Both the position numbers and the translations under genes were made by a program. From Oscillospiraceae bacterium (lineage in GTDB: Bacteria; Bacillota; Clostridia; Oscillospirales; Oscillospiraceae), in assembly GCA_017527825.1 (NCBI GenBank), contig JAFXPO010000004.1, positions 1 through 64,000 on the forward strand: a stretch of 64,000 bases of DNA. Direction: 5' to 3'. Position 1 is the stretch's first letter. The number at the start of each line of letters is the position of its first letter. The notes beneath the pieces are model-generated. The model was not told the DNA's origin and made no database searches. It was given only the letters and a program-made list of their open reading frames with translations. Below, in pieces: positions 55,071-63,586 of this stretch.

Positions 55071-56810
55071 ATGGACATTCATTATGATCCCGCAGCGGGC
55101 GGGTTCCAGATCAACACGAACACCGCCCCCAAAAAGCCCAGAAAACCGCGCAAGGCAATTGGCAGCAAGGCGGGTCGCGTTGCCATCAACCTCGCGGTGA
55201 CGCTGGTGTTCGGGCTGGTGTATTTTTACATCAGCCTGCCCGCGCTCAATCCCCATGCCGAGGAGTTCTACGGCTTCGTGTTCCTGCTCTGCCTGGTCTA
55301 CTGCGGCTGCGCGATGCTGACCTCCGGCTTCACCGGCGAGGGCGCCAAGGGATACTTTGGCTTCGTGAAAAAACAGTGCAAGATACCGTTTTTTATCGTG
55401 GTTGCGCTGGTGGTCGTGGGACTCGTCGGCTCACTGAGCTCATGGGTCGTGCTGCGCGCGAATTCCTACCAGAAGCTGTTGACCGTTCAGCCCGGCGACT
55501 TTGCCTCCGAGGTGGACGAAATCAGCTATGACCAGATTCCCATGCTGGACGGCGCCAGCGCCCAGCGCCTCGGCGACCGCAAGCTGGGTGAGCTGGCAGA
55601 CATGGTGTCCCAGTTTGAAGTCGCGGATGACTACACCCAGATCAACTACCAGGGGCGTCCGGTGCGCGTGACGCCGCTGCGCTACGGCGACATCATCAAG
55701 TGGTTCAACAACCGCTCCAGCGGTCTGCCCGCCTACCTTGTCATCGACATGGTGACGCAGAATGTCGAGGTGGTGCGCCTGACCGAGGGCATGAAATACA
55801 CCACGGCGGAACATTTCTCCCGCAACCTCTACCGCCATCTGCGCTTCGGCTATCCCACCATGATGTTCGGCGAGCCGATCTTTGAGATCGACGAGTCCGG
55901 CACGCCCTACTGGGTCTGCGCGAAGCGGGAGAAGACCATCGGTCTCTTCGGCGGCGTCGATAACCACGGCGCGGTGCTGGTCAACGCCCTCACCGGCGAG
56001 AGCATGTATTATGAGGAGGTTCCGTCCTGGGTCGACCACGTCTACTCCGCGAACCTTATCATCGAGCAGTATGACTATTACGGACAGTACCACAACGGCT
56101 TCTTCAACTCTATCTTCGGTCAGCGGGACGTTACCGTCACCACGCAGGGCTACAACTACCTCGCCATCGGTGACGACGTGTGGGTCTACACCGGCGTCAC
56201 CAGCGTCGGCGGGGACGAGAGCAACATCGGCTTTATCCTCTCCAACCAGCGCACCAAGGAGACACATTACTACGCTATCGCGGGCGCGGAGGAGTTCTCC
56301 GCCATGGGCAGCGCCGAGGGTCAGGTGCAGCAGATGCGCTACAACGCCACCTTCCCGCTGCTGCTGAACATCGCCGAGCAGCCGACGTACTTCATGGCGC
56401 TCAAGGACGCCTCCCAGCTCGTCAAGATGTACGCCATGGTCAACGTCAGCCAGTACCAGATCGTCGCCACCGGGTCAAGCGTTATGGAGTGCGAGACCAA
56501 TTACCGCGCTATGCTCGCCAAGAACGGGCTCATCGGCGAGGAGCAGACGGAGGTCGCGCCGACGGAGACTGCGGAGCTGCACGAGATCGCCGGCGTGATC
56601 CAAGAGATCCGCAGCGCGGTCATCGAGGGTAACACCTACTTCTATTTCGCTCTCCGCGCAGGTGATACGGACGGCAGCATTGTCCGCGCCAGTGCAGCGA
56701 AAAATCTGATTGCGCCGCTGCTTTCGGTCGGCGATCGCGTGACGGTAATGTATCGTGACACGGACGTCGGACAGTATTGGATCGACGCCTACGATATCAC
56801 GATTTCATAA
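55071..56810 (+). CDS. Large conserved membrane protein of unknown function (579 aa)
   Basis: I cannot name a function. The start is cytoplasmic and basic (KKPRKPRKAIGSKAGRVAIN), followed by three helices: NLAVTLVFGLVYFYISLPAL, GFVFLLCLVYCGCAMLTSGF and KIPFFIVVALVVVGLVGSLS. After residue about 130 the protein is extracellular and beta-rich. It has strongly patterned segments, FGYPTMMFGEPIFEIDESGT, PYWVCAKREKTIGLFGGVD, SMYYEEVPSWVDHVYSANLI and DVWVYTGVTSVGGDESNIGF, that I recall from similar-sized proteins in many Clostridia. The last 80 residues look like a small OB-like beta domain (AGVIQEIRSAVIEGNTYFYF, GDRVTVMYRDTDVG). It has its own promoter and a strong terminator and stands alone. AAGGAG precedes ATG 55071. 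Confidence 0.8.
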   Translation: MDIHYDPAAGGFQINTNTAPKKPRKPRKAIGSKAGRVAINLAVTLVFGLVYFYISLPALNPHAEEFYGFVFLLCLVYCGCAMLTSGFTGEGAKGYFGFVKKQCKIPFFIVVALVVVGLVGSLSSWVVLRANSYQKLLTVQPGDFASEVDEISYDQIPMLDGASAQRLGDRKLGELADMVSQFEVADDYTQINYQGRPVRVTPLRYGDIIKWFNNRSSGLPAYLVIDMVTQNVEVVRLTEGMKYTTAEHFSRNLYRHLRFGYPTMMFGEPIFEIDESGTPYWVCAKREKTIGLFGGVDNHGAVLVNALTGESMYYEEVPSWVDHVYSANLIIEQYDYYGQYHNGFFNSIFGQRDVTVTTQGYNYLAIGDDVWVYTGVTSVGGDESNIGFILSNQRTKETHYYAIAGAEEFSAMGSAEGQVQQMRYNATFPLLLNIAEQPTYFMALKDASQLVKMYAMVNVSQYQIVATGSSVMECETNYRAMLAKNGLIGEEQTEVAPTETAELHEIAGVIQEIRSAVIEGNTYFYFALRAGDTDGSIVRASAAKNLIAPLLSVGDRVTVMYRDTDVGQYWIDAYDITIS

Positions 56811-56830
56811 CCCCAATCCGTATGACAGCA

Positions 56831-56877
56831 ATATTGCAAGGCGTCTGCCTGTGTGACAGACGCCTTGCAATATTTTT
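56831..56877 (+). terminator. Strong terminator after the 55071 gene
   Basis: A perfect 17-bp stem (56831-56847 with 56857-56873), a 9-base loop and a T-run. Confidence 0.93.
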
Positions 56878-56966
56878 CATAGATATTATGAAAAAGCGGA
56901 AAGATTGAAACGAAAAATTAGGTGCTCTGCACAAAAAACAGATTTGATTTTCTCATGGCGTGTCCA

Positions 56967-56995
56967 TTGAGAATTGGCATGAATCGTGATAATCT
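56967..56995 (+). promoter_or_regulatory. Promoter of gdhA
   Basis: TTGAGA (56967-56972), a 17-bp spacer, TAATCT (56990-56995), about 66 bases before the start. The rest of the gap 56878-57061 shows nothing notable apart from AAAGGAGG. Confidence 0.55.
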
Positions 56996-57061
56996 TGTCT
57001 ACAGGATGGGTGTTCCATCAGTACCCCGAATCGCGGGTAAATATAAAGGAGGTTGTTTCCC

Positions 57062-58414
57062 ATGAACAAGTATATTGAGCGCGTTTTGGAAGAGACCCGT
57101 GCCAAGAACCCCGACGAAAAGCTGTTCCTGCAAACCGTCGAGGAAGTGCTTCTTTCCGTTGAGCCCCTGATCAATGCGCACCCTGAGTATGAGGCTGCTT
57201 GCATCCTTGAGCGTATGGTCGAGCCTGAGCGCGCCATCGAATTCCGCGTCGTCTGGATGGACGATCAGCTGAAGTATCATGTCAACCGCGGCTACCGCGT
57301 GCAGTTCAACGCGAGCCTTGGCCCGCACAAGGGCGGTCTCCGTTTCTCCAGCAAGGTCAATCTTGACACCATCAAGTTCCTCGGCTTCGAGCAGGTCTAT
57401 AAGGATGCGCTCACCTGCCTGCCCATCGGCGGCGCAAAGGGCGGCTCCGACTTCGATCCCATCGGCAAGAGCGACGGCGAAGTCATGCGCTTTTGCCAGG
57501 CTTTCATGACCGAGCTCTATCGCCACATCGGTCAGGATATCGACTGCCCGGCGGGCGACTTGGGCTGCGGCGGTCGTGAGATCGGCTACCTGTACGGTCA
57601 ATATCGCCGCATTGCGGGCAACGCGGAGTTCGGCGCTCTGTCCGGCAAGGACGTCCGCACCGGCGGTTCCATCCTCCGTCCCGAGGCGACCGGCTTCGGC
57701 GCGGTCTATTATCTGTGCGAAGTCCTCAAGCACGACGGCGAGGACATCAAGGGCAAGCGCATTGCCATGTCCGGCTACGGCAACGTGGGCTGGGGCATCA
57801 TGAAGAAGTCCGCCGAGCTCGGCGCGAAGGTCACCTACTTCGCCGGCCCGGACGGCTACATCCATGATCCCGACGGCGTCTGCACCGAGGAGAAGCTCAA
57901 CTTCATCCTTGAGATGCGCGCCAAGGATCCGATGCACTGCAAGCCCTATGCTGACAAGTTCGGCTGCGAGTTCATCGAGGGCAAGAAGTGCTGGGGCGTC
58001 AAGGACGTCGACATCTACATGCCGGCTGCCACCCAGAACGACGTCAACATGGACAGCGCGAAGCTGATCGCGGAGTCCGGCGTCAAGTACTACATCGAGG
58101 TCGCCAACATGCCGACCACCAACGATGCGCTGGAATTCCTGAAGGGTCAGAAGCAGGTTCTGGTTGCGCCGTCCAAGGCGGTCAACGCCTGCGGCGTGTC
58201 CGTCTCCGAGCTGGAGATGGCGCAGAATGCCGAGCGCCTGTATTGGAGCGCAGAAGAGGTCGACGCCAAGATGCATGGCATCATGACCAACATCTACAAC
58301 GCCTCCGTCACCGCTGCTGAGAAGTACGGTCTGGGCTACGACCTTGTTGCCGGCGCGAACATCGCGGGCTTCGAGAAGGTCGCCGAGGCGATGATGTGCC
58401 AGGGCATTTTCTAA
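57062..58414 (+). CDS. gdhA: NADP-type glutamate dehydrogenase
   Basis: A 450-residue enzyme of the hexameric GDH class that interconverts 2-oxoglutarate plus ammonia and glutamate in the cytosol. RVQFNASLGPHKGGLRFSSK and CLPIGGAKGGSDFDPIGKSD carry the active-site Lys residues. DCPAGDLGCGGREIGYLYGQ and GSILRPEATGFGAVYYLCEV mark the domain junction. ISGYGNVGWG-like IAMSGYGNVGWGIMKKSAEL is the nucleotide fold, and YIEVANMPTTNDALEF and VAGANIAGFEKVAEAM close the protein. The length is typical. AAAGGAGG lies before ATG 57062. It is a single-gene unit with a UUCG-loop terminator. Confidence 0.97.
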   Translation: MNKYIERVLEETRAKNPDEKLFLQTVEEVLLSVEPLINAHPEYEAACILERMVEPERAIEFRVVWMDDQLKYHVNRGYRVQFNASLGPHKGGLRFSSKVNLDTIKFLGFEQVYKDALTCLPIGGAKGGSDFDPIGKSDGEVMRFCQAFMTELYRHIGQDIDCPAGDLGCGGREIGYLYGQYRRIAGNAEFGALSGKDVRTGGSILRPEATGFGAVYYLCEVLKHDGEDIKGKRIAMSGYGNVGWGIMKKSAELGAKVTYFAGPDGYIHDPDGVCTEEKLNFILEMRAKDPMHCKPYADKFGCEFIEGKKCWGVKDVDIYMPAATQNDVNMDSAKLIAESGVKYYIEVANMPTTNDALEFLKGQKQVLVAPSKAVNACGVSVSELEMAQNAERLYWSAEEVDAKMHGIMTNIYNASVTAAEKYGLGYDLVAGANIAGFEKVAEAMMCQGIF

Positions 58415-58429
58415 GAAACATGAAAAGGG

Positions 58430-58459
58430 AAAGAACCGCTTCGGCGGTTCTTTCTTTTT
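58430..58459 (+). terminator. gdhA terminator with TTCG tetraloop
   Basis: A 10-bp stem (58430-58439 with 58444-58453) closed by the very stable TTCG loop, then CTTTTT. Confidence 0.92.
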
Positions 58460-58683
58460 ATCCCAAGCTGCGTGGCAGGCATCTCTGGGGAAAGAGAGGT
58501 TGTGCCGCCGAACGGCGGCATATTGCAGAGTCAATGCGACGTCGGAAAACAGCGTATCGTACAACGAGAAAAAGAGGGCGCTCGCGCGGCAGTGCGCAAG
58601 CGCCCTTTCTTCTTTGGCGGACGACACCGTTTCTTCTTTCGGCAAGGCGAAAGAAGAAATGGGGTCGTATCTCGTATCCTGTT
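58460..58683. other. Intergenic stretch with three hairpins
   Basis: No gene is evident between gdhA and the convergent phosphoglucomutase. Three stem-loops are present: 58503-58520 (7 bp), 58575-58606 (13 bp with one mismatch, GC-rich, T-rich tails on both strands, the probable terminator for the minus-strand gene) and 58630-58659 (perfect 12 bp, TTTCTTCTTTCG arms, no T-run). Confidence 0.6.
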
Positions 58684-60411
58684 TTAGCCCTTCAGGCTCT
58701 CGCCCCAGGCGGCGTACTTCGCCACGCGCTCGTCGCGCTCGGCGGGGTCCTTGCCCTGGGTCAGGACGTAGACCTTGACCTTCGGCTCGGTGCCGGAGGG
58801 ACGGACGATGACCGCCGTGCCGTCCTCGGTGTGATAGCGCAGGACGTTGGAACCCTTGAGCTCCATTTCGGAAGTCTTGCCGGTGAGAGTGTCGGTCTCG
58901 ACGCCGGTCTTGTAGTCGCGGCGGGCGACAACCTTGACGCCCGCAATCTCCTTCGGGGGATTCGCGCGGAGGTCAGCCATCAGCTTCGCCATCTTCTCCA
59001 CGCCGTCCACACCGGGCATGACGAGGTTGAGCGTCTTTTCGCCGTACCAGCCGTACTTCTCGAACAGCTTTTGCAGCGCGTCGGCGAGGGTCATGCCCTG
59101 CGTTGCGTACCATGCCGCCATCTCGGCGATGAGCATGGAGGCGGTGACGGCGTCCTTGTCGCGGACGTAGTGACCGATCATGTAGCCGTAACTCTCCTCA
59201 TAGGACATGATGACGGTCTTTTCGCCGCTGCCTTCCAGCTGACCCATCTTCTCCGCCATGAACTTGAAGCCGGTAAAGGTGTCGTAGCAGGCGACGCCAT
59301 TGGACTCCGCGACCTTGCGCGCCATCTCGGTGGTGACGAGGCTCTTGAGCGCCGCGGCGTTGGCGGGCAGTGTGCCGGCGCGCTTCATCGCGCCGATGAG
59401 GTAGTCCAGCAGCAGCACGCCCATCTGGTTGCCAGTGACGACCTGGAAGTCGCCGTCCGGCTTTTGGATCATAACGCCGACGCGGTCACTGTCGGGGTCG
59501 GTGCCAATGATGAAGTTCGCGCCCTCTTTCTTGGCGAGGTCGACGGCGAGATAGAAGCCCTCGGGGTTCTCCGGGTTCGGGGACTTGACGGTGGGGAAGT
59601 CGCCGTCAATCTTCATCTGCTCCGGCTCGCAGATGATGTGCTTGACGCCGAGACGGCGCAGCGCCTCAGGGACGAGCTTATGACCGCAGCCGTGGAACGG
59701 CGTGTAGACGACCTTGAAGGTGTCGGCGACCTTCTTGACGCTGTCATAGTCGTTGACCATCTTCATCACTTCTTCGAGGAAGCGCTTGTCGCAGTCCTCA
59801 CCGAAAATGGTGATCATGCCGGACTTGACCGCCTCGTCGAAGTCCATGGTTTTCGGACCGGTGAAGATGTCGATTTTCTCCAGATTCTTCGCGATCTGGT
59901 CGGCGTGATGGGGCGGCAGCTGAGCGCCATCCTCCCAGTAGACCTTGTAGCCGTTATATTCCTTGGGGTTGTGGCTGGCGGTGACGTTGATGCCCGCGAT
60001 GCAGTGATATTCGCGCACGGCGAAGGAAAGCTCCGGGGTGGGGCGCAGTTCGTCGAACAGGCGAACTTTGATGCCGTTCGCCGCCATGACGCAGGCAGCC
60101 GCCTTGGCGAAGTCATAGCCATTGTTGCGGCAGTCCATGCAGATCGCCACACCGCGCTCCTTGGCGTCGCCGCCCTCGGCGCTGATGACGTCGGCGAAGC
60201 CCTGCGTCGCCCAGTTGATGACGAAACGGTTCATCTGGTGCAGGCCCATCTTCATCGTGCCGCGAAGCCCCGCGGTGCCGAACTCCAACGGCGCGTAGAA
60301 GCGCTCCTTGATCTCCTTGTCGTCGTCCTTGATCGCTTCAAGCTCCGCATGCTCGGCGGCGGTCAGGGCGGGGGAAGAGAGCCACTTCTCGTATTCCTTG
60401 CGATAGTCCAT
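58684..60411 (-). CDS. Phosphoglucomutase/phosphomannomutase (alpha-D-phosphohexomutase)
   Basis: A 575-residue enzyme with four domains. LEFGTAGLRGTMKMGLHQMN is the N-terminal signature, TASHNPKEYNGYKVYW holds the phosphoserine, DPDSDRVGVMI is the Mg-binding loop, EESYGYMIGHYVRDKDA is the sugar-binding loop and IVRPSGTEPKVKVYV the phosphate-binding loop. It interconverts hexose 1- and 6-phosphates, supplying UDP-glucose for wall polymers or feeding glycolysis. The length and GTAGLRG match the Gram-positive PgcA type. AGGAGG precedes the ATG. It lies 45 bases behind the DUF2007 gene and is probably its operon partner. Confidence 0.96.
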   Translation of the reverse strand: MDYRKEYEKWLSSPALTAAEHAELEAIKDDDKEIKERFYAPLEFGTAGLRGTMKMGLHQMNRFVINWATQGFADVISAEGGDAKERGVAICMDCRNNGYDFAKAAACVMAANGIKVRLFDELRPTPELSFAVREYHCIAGINVTASHNPKEYNGYKVYWEDGAQLPPHHADQIAKNLEKIDIFTGPKTMDFDEAVKSGMITIFGEDCDKRFLEEVMKMVNDYDSVKKVADTFKVVYTPFHGCGHKLVPEALRRLGVKHIICEPEQMKIDGDFPTVKSPNPENPEGFYLAVDLAKKEGANFIIGTDPDSDRVGVMIQKPDGDFQVVTGNQMGVLLLDYLIGAMKRAGTLPANAAALKSLVTTEMARKVAESNGVACYDTFTGFKFMAEKMGQLEGSGEKTVIMSYEESYGYMIGHYVRDKDAVTASMLIAEMAAWYATQGMTLADALQKLFEKYGWYGEKTLNLVMPGVDGVEKMAKLMADLRANPPKEIAGVKVVARRDYKTGVETDTLTGKTSEMELKGSNVLRYHTEDGTAVIVRPSGTEPKVKVYVLTQGKDPAERDERVAKYAAWGESLKG

Positions 60412-60456
60412 GATTTGTTTTCCTCCTATATGTAATTATTTCGACAAATATTGCGA

Positions 60457-60774
60457 TCAGTTATCACTTTCGCCGTCGTCCGACGGCGTGAGCAGGTTCT
60501 GAGCGTCTTCCAGCAGGGATTGCGGCACATAGAGGCTGACGCCGTAGCCGGACATGCCCAGCACGACCTTGCCCAGCGTCCCGTCCTTGTCGTACCGTTT
60601 GATGACAGGGATGTCGTAGGCGCGGAGCAACTGCATGATGAGTTCAGCCTGTGCGTCCGCCTCTACCGCGGAGGTGAGGAACACGGGGGTCTCCGGTTCG
60701 CCGGCGTCATTCTTCGGCCAGCGGTCGGCGAGGTCGTGCGGTGTTCTGCCCCAGCTCAGCTTTGGTTCGTCCAT
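60457..60774 (-). CDS. DUF2007-type small protein
   Basis: A 105-residue protein. FLTSAVEADAQAELIMQLLR, AYDIPVIKRYDKDGTLGKVV and GVSLYVPQSLLEDAQNLL show the ferredoxin-like DUF2007 pattern (strand, helix, a glycine-rich turn, a strand VxVP and a final helix). The group has been suggested to take part in signalling but its role is not established. The C-terminus is acidic. AGGAG is upstream of the ATG, ten bases after the rlmH stop. Confidence 0.75.
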   Translation of the reverse strand: MDEPKLSWGRTPHDLADRWPKNDAGEPETPVFLTSAVEADAQAELIMQLLRAYDIPVIKRYDKDGTLGKVVLGMSGYGVSLYVPQSLLEDAQNLLTPSDDGESDN

Positions 60775-60784
60775 GGTAAGTCTC

Positions 60785-61267
60785 CTATTTGTGATATCGG
60801 GTACCGTTTTGAATCTGGTACGCGCGGTAGATCTGTTCCAGCAGCATGACCCGCGCGAGATGGTGCGGGAAAGTCATTGGCGACATGGAAAGCCTCAGGT
60901 CGGCGCGGGCTTTTACGCGCTCGGACAGCCCGAAGCTGCCGCCGATCAAAAACGTGACCTGCGACGCGCCCTGCGATCCGTAGCGCAGAAGCGTATCGGA
61001 GAGCTGTTCGCTGGACATGGGCTTGCCCTCAACGCACAGCGCGACAATCGCGCCGCCGCGCGGCAGCTTTTCCTCAATAGCGTCCGCCTCCCGGTTCAGC
61101 GCGGCGGCAATCTCCGCCTCCGACGGATCGTCACCGAGGCGCTGTTCGGGCAGCTCTTGCAGTTCGAACTTGCAGTGTCGCGTCAGCCGTTTTTGATATT
61201 CGGCGCAGGCGTCAATATAAAAATGTTCTTTCAGTTTTCCGACGCAAAGGACGGTGACCTTCTGCAT
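60785..61267 (-). CDS. rlmH: 23S rRNA (pseudouridine1915-N3)-methyltransferase RlmH
   Basis: A 160-residue SPOUT enzyme of the standard RlmH length. The opening QKVTVLCVGKLKEHFYIDAC, GGAIVALCVEGKPMSSEQLS, VTFLIGGSFGLSERVKARAD (SAM-binding knot) and SMSPMTFPHHLARVMLLEQI with YRAYQIQNGTRYHK are diagnostic. It methylates the pseudouridine in helix 69 of 23S rRNA on assembled ribosomes. ATG 61267 lies 37 bases inside the end of the walJ gene, so the two genes overlap and are co-translated. The long frame upstream of this ATG is only walJ read out of phase. Confidence 0.97.
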   Translation of the reverse strand: MQKVTVLCVGKLKEHFYIDACAEYQKRLTRHCKFELQELPEQRLGDDPSEAEIAAALNREADAIEEKLPRGGAIVALCVEGKPMSSEQLSDTLLRYGSQGASQVTFLIGGSFGLSERVKARADLRLSMSPMTFPHHLARVMLLEQIYRAYQIQNGTRYHK

Positions 61268-62025
61268 ACGGCATGTACCTCGCTGATTCGATCCTTCGGC
61301 GCGACGCCCAGGCGGACAGAGCAACCGCCGGCTTGCAGCTTGCGGGCGACAGTGTATTCCGCGGTTTCGGGCGTGTTGTTCTCGGCAGAGAGGTGCGCCA
61401 GCAAAATGTCCGTCGTGCCGCTTTGAACGCAGTGGAGAGCAAATTCCGCTGCCGCGTTGTTGGAAAGGTGCCCGTGCTCGCCGAGAATCCGGCGCTTGAG
61501 ATGATAGGGGTAGGGACCGCATTGCAGCATGCTCACGTCGTGATTGGATTCCAGCAGAAGCGTATCGACGCCCTCCAGTACCTTTGCGGCGCCGTCGGGG
61601 ACATAGCCGGTGTCCGTCAGCGCGCCGAAGGAGCCGTCCGCGCCGTCGATCCGGTAATCCACGCTGTCCGCCGCGTCGTGAGAGGTGCGGAAGCTCTGGA
61701 TATGCAGCGAACCGATATCAAAAGCCACGCCGGCTTCAAAGACGTGAAGGACGCGTGCCGCCTGCGGCAGAAAGTGTGCCGTTCCGCGGCTGGCATAGAC
61801 GGGGATGGCGTATTTTTTGGTCAGCGTCGCAATGCCGTTCACATGGTCGCTGTGCTCGTGGGTGATGAGGATGCCGCTCAGCTCCTCCGGCGCAAGTCCC
61901 AGCGACGCGAGGGACTGCGCGATGCGCCGCGCGGAGATGCCCGCGTCCAGCAGGATTGCCGTGGCGCCGCTGCGAATCAGCGCGGCGTTGCCGCTCGATG
62001 AGCTTGCAAGAGTATAAAAGTCCAT
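61231..62025 (-). CDS. walJ: WalJ/YycJ metallo-beta-lactamase-fold protein
   Basis: A 264-residue MBL-fold protein. TLASSSSGNAALIRSGATAI, LDAGISARRIAQSLASLGL, ITHEHSDHVNGIATL (HxHxDH), FRTSHDAADSVDYRI, ALTDTGYV and LESNHDVSML, HLSNNAAAEFA and LAHLSAENNTPETA follow the WalJ family order. WalJ is associated with the WalRK cell-wall signalling system and is thought to act on nucleic acid. The position next to rlmH is conserved in Firmicutes. There is no ribosome binding site before ATG 62025. Instead a promoter at 62032-62060 would start transcription at the ATG, suggesting a leaderless message. Confidence 0.94.
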   Translation of the reverse strand: MDFYTLASSSSGNAALIRSGATAILLDAGISARRIAQSLASLGLAPEELSGILITHEHSDHVNGIATLTKKYAIPVYASRGTAHFLPQAARVLHVFEAGVAFDIGSLHIQSFRTSHDAADSVDYRIDGADGSFGALTDTGYVPDGAAKVLEGVDTLLLESNHDVSMLQCGPYPYHLKRRILGEHGHLSNNAAAEFALHCVQSGTTDILLAHLSAENNTPETAEYTVARKLQAGGCSVRLGVAPKDRISEVHAVCRRSPSFASEN

Positions 62026-62031
62026 ACAAAC

Positions 62032-62060
62032 AGTCTAGCACAGTTGCCACAAATAGTCAA
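62032..62060 (-). promoter_or_regulatory. Promoter giving a leaderless walJ message
   Basis: On the minus strand TTGACT (62060-62055), 17 bp, TAGACT (62037-62032). The expected start, seven bases on, coincides with the walJ ATG at 62025. It lies just after the murA terminator. Confidence 0.65.
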
Positions 62061-62064
62061 AAAG

Positions 62065-62089
62065 AAAAAGCCCCTTTTGGGGCTTTTTT
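62065..62089 (-). terminator. murA terminator
   Basis: Minus-strand stem 62089-62079 with 62075-62065 region (AAAAAGCCCC paired with GGGGCTTTTT, TTTT loop) followed by a T-rich tail. Flanking A and T runs make it bidirectional. Confidence 0.88.
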
Positions 62090-62097
62090 CCAAAGCG

Positions 62098-63396
62098 CTA
62101 TCCGATTTGTCGGGAAGCTGGGGCAGGCTCGTCGCTGTACTCCACGCTCTCGATGTCAGCGCCAAGAGAACGGAGTTTGCCGACGATATCCTCATAACCG
62201 CGCTCGATATACTGCACGTTCAAAATCTCGCTGGTGCCGGGCGCTGCCAGCGCCGCGACCACCATCGCCGCGCCCGCCCGCAGGTCGAACGCCTGCACCG
62301 TGGCGGCGTTCAGGTGACGGACGCCCTCGACGATCGCCGTGCGTCCTTCGACACGAATCTGCGCGCCCATGCGGATCAGCTCGCCGACGTAGCGGTAACG
62401 GTTATCCCACACGCCCTCGGTCACGATGCTCGTGCCCTCCGCCAGCGCCAGTACCGTTGTGATCTGGGGTTGCATGTCGGTGGGGAAGCCGGGGTACGGC
62501 AGGGTTTTGATGTTGGTGCGCGTGAGCGTACCGGTGCGGCGAATGAGCAGAGTGTCGTCCTTCTCAACGACCTCCACGCCCATTTCCAGAAGCTTTGCCG
62601 TGATGCAGTCCATGTGCTTCGGGATGATGCCGCGCACCAGCACCTCGCCGCCCGCCGCAGCGACAGCGGCCATATAGGTGCCCGCCTCGATCTGGTCGGG
62701 AATGATGGCGTACGTGCCTCCGTGGAGCGAATCCACGCCGTAGACGCGGATGGTGTCGGTGCCGGCGCCCTTGATGTTCGCACCCATCAGGTTCAGGAAG
62801 TTGGCGAGATCGACAATGTGCGGCTCTTTTGCCGCGTTTTCGATGATCGTCGTCCCGTCCGCCAGCGCCGCTGCCATCATGATGTTCATGGTGGCGCCGA
62901 CGGAGACGATGTCCAGATAGATATTGGCGCCCTTCATGCGTCCACCCTCGGCACGGGCGACAATAAAGTCTCCCTCGCGGACGTCGGCGCCCATGGCGGC
63001 AAAGCCCTTGACGTGTTGGTCGATGGGACGCACACCGCCAAAGTTACAGCCGCCGGGCATGGAGACCTCCGCGCTGCCGAAGCGACCCAGCAGCGCGCCG
63101 ATCAGATAGTAGGAGGCGCGCAGCTTGTGCGCCAGCTCCTGAGGAACATGGGTGGTATGGATGCGGGTACAGTCGATCTCCACATCGGTGGGGTTGAGGT
63201 AGCGCACGTTTGCGCCGAGCCGGGTCAAAATTTTAAGCAAAACCGTAACGTCTGAAATCTGCGGGACGTTTTCGATACGAACAACGCCGTCCACCAAAAG
63301 CGCGGCGGGAATAATCGCCACCGCGGCGTTCTTCGCGCCGCTGATGCGAACCTCGCCATGAAGTGGACGACCACCACGAACGATATATTTTTGCAT
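62098..63396 (-). CDS. murA: UDP-N-acetylglucosamine 1-carboxyvinyltransferase (MurA)
   Basis: A 432-residue enolpyruvyl transferase that commits UDP-GlcNAc to peptidoglycan synthesis using phosphoenolpyruvate. RPLHGEVRISGAKNAAVAII has the Lys-Asn pair for substrate, RASYYLIGALLGRFG the Arg loop, and SMPGGCNFGGVRPIDQHVKG the fosfomycin-target Cys. Other family segments are PDQIEAGTYMAAVAAAGGEV, PYPGFPTDMQPQITTVLALA, EGVWDNRYRYVGELIRMGA and DLRAGAAMVVAALAAPGTSE. The length is typical. AAGGAG precedes the ATG. A promoter lies at 63527-63555 and a terminator at 62065. Confidence 0.97.
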   Translation of the reverse strand: MQKYIVRGGRPLHGEVRISGAKNAAVAIIPAALLVDGVVRIENVPQISDVTVLLKILTRLGANVRYLNPTDVEIDCTRIHTTHVPQELAHKLRASYYLIGALLGRFGSAEVSMPGGCNFGGVRPIDQHVKGFAAMGADVREGDFIVARAEGGRMKGANIYLDIVSVGATMNIMMAAALADGTTIIENAAKEPHIVDLANFLNLMGANIKGAGTDTIRVYGVDSLHGGTYAIIPDQIEAGTYMAAVAAAGGEVLVRGIIPKHMDCITAKLLEMGVEVVEKDDTLLIRRTGTLTRTNIKTLPYPGFPTDMQPQITTVLALAEGTSIVTEGVWDNRYRYVGELIRMGAQIRVEGRTAIVEGVRHLNAATVQAFDLRAGAAMVVAALAAPGTSEILNVQYIERGYEDIVGKLRSLGADIESVEYSDEPAPASRQIG

Positions 63397-63526
63397 AGAA
63401 ACTCCTTATCGGAAAAGCAATAACGGCAAAATGCCGGTAAAATCTTTGTTATGATTCACAGAATGCGGGACACATATACGCGGAAAAAACAAATTAATTT
63501 GCCGCAAAAGACCGCATTCAAACTTA

Positions 63527-63555
63527 TGTATACCACATCTGCCGGAAAAATGCAA
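63527..63555 (-). promoter_or_regulatory. Possible murA promoter
   Basis: On the minus strand TTGCAT (63555-63550), a 17-bp spacer and TATACA (63532-63527), leaving a leader of about 125 bases with a small GGCATTTTGCC hairpin. Confidence 0.45.
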
Positions 63556-63586
63556 TGCCTTATCACAAATATTCGCTCGCGGCTGT

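Noticed and set aside
61268..61522. N-terminal extension of RlmH
   Set aside because: It is the walJ coding sequence read out of phase. The RlmH family starts at MQKVTVLCVGK.
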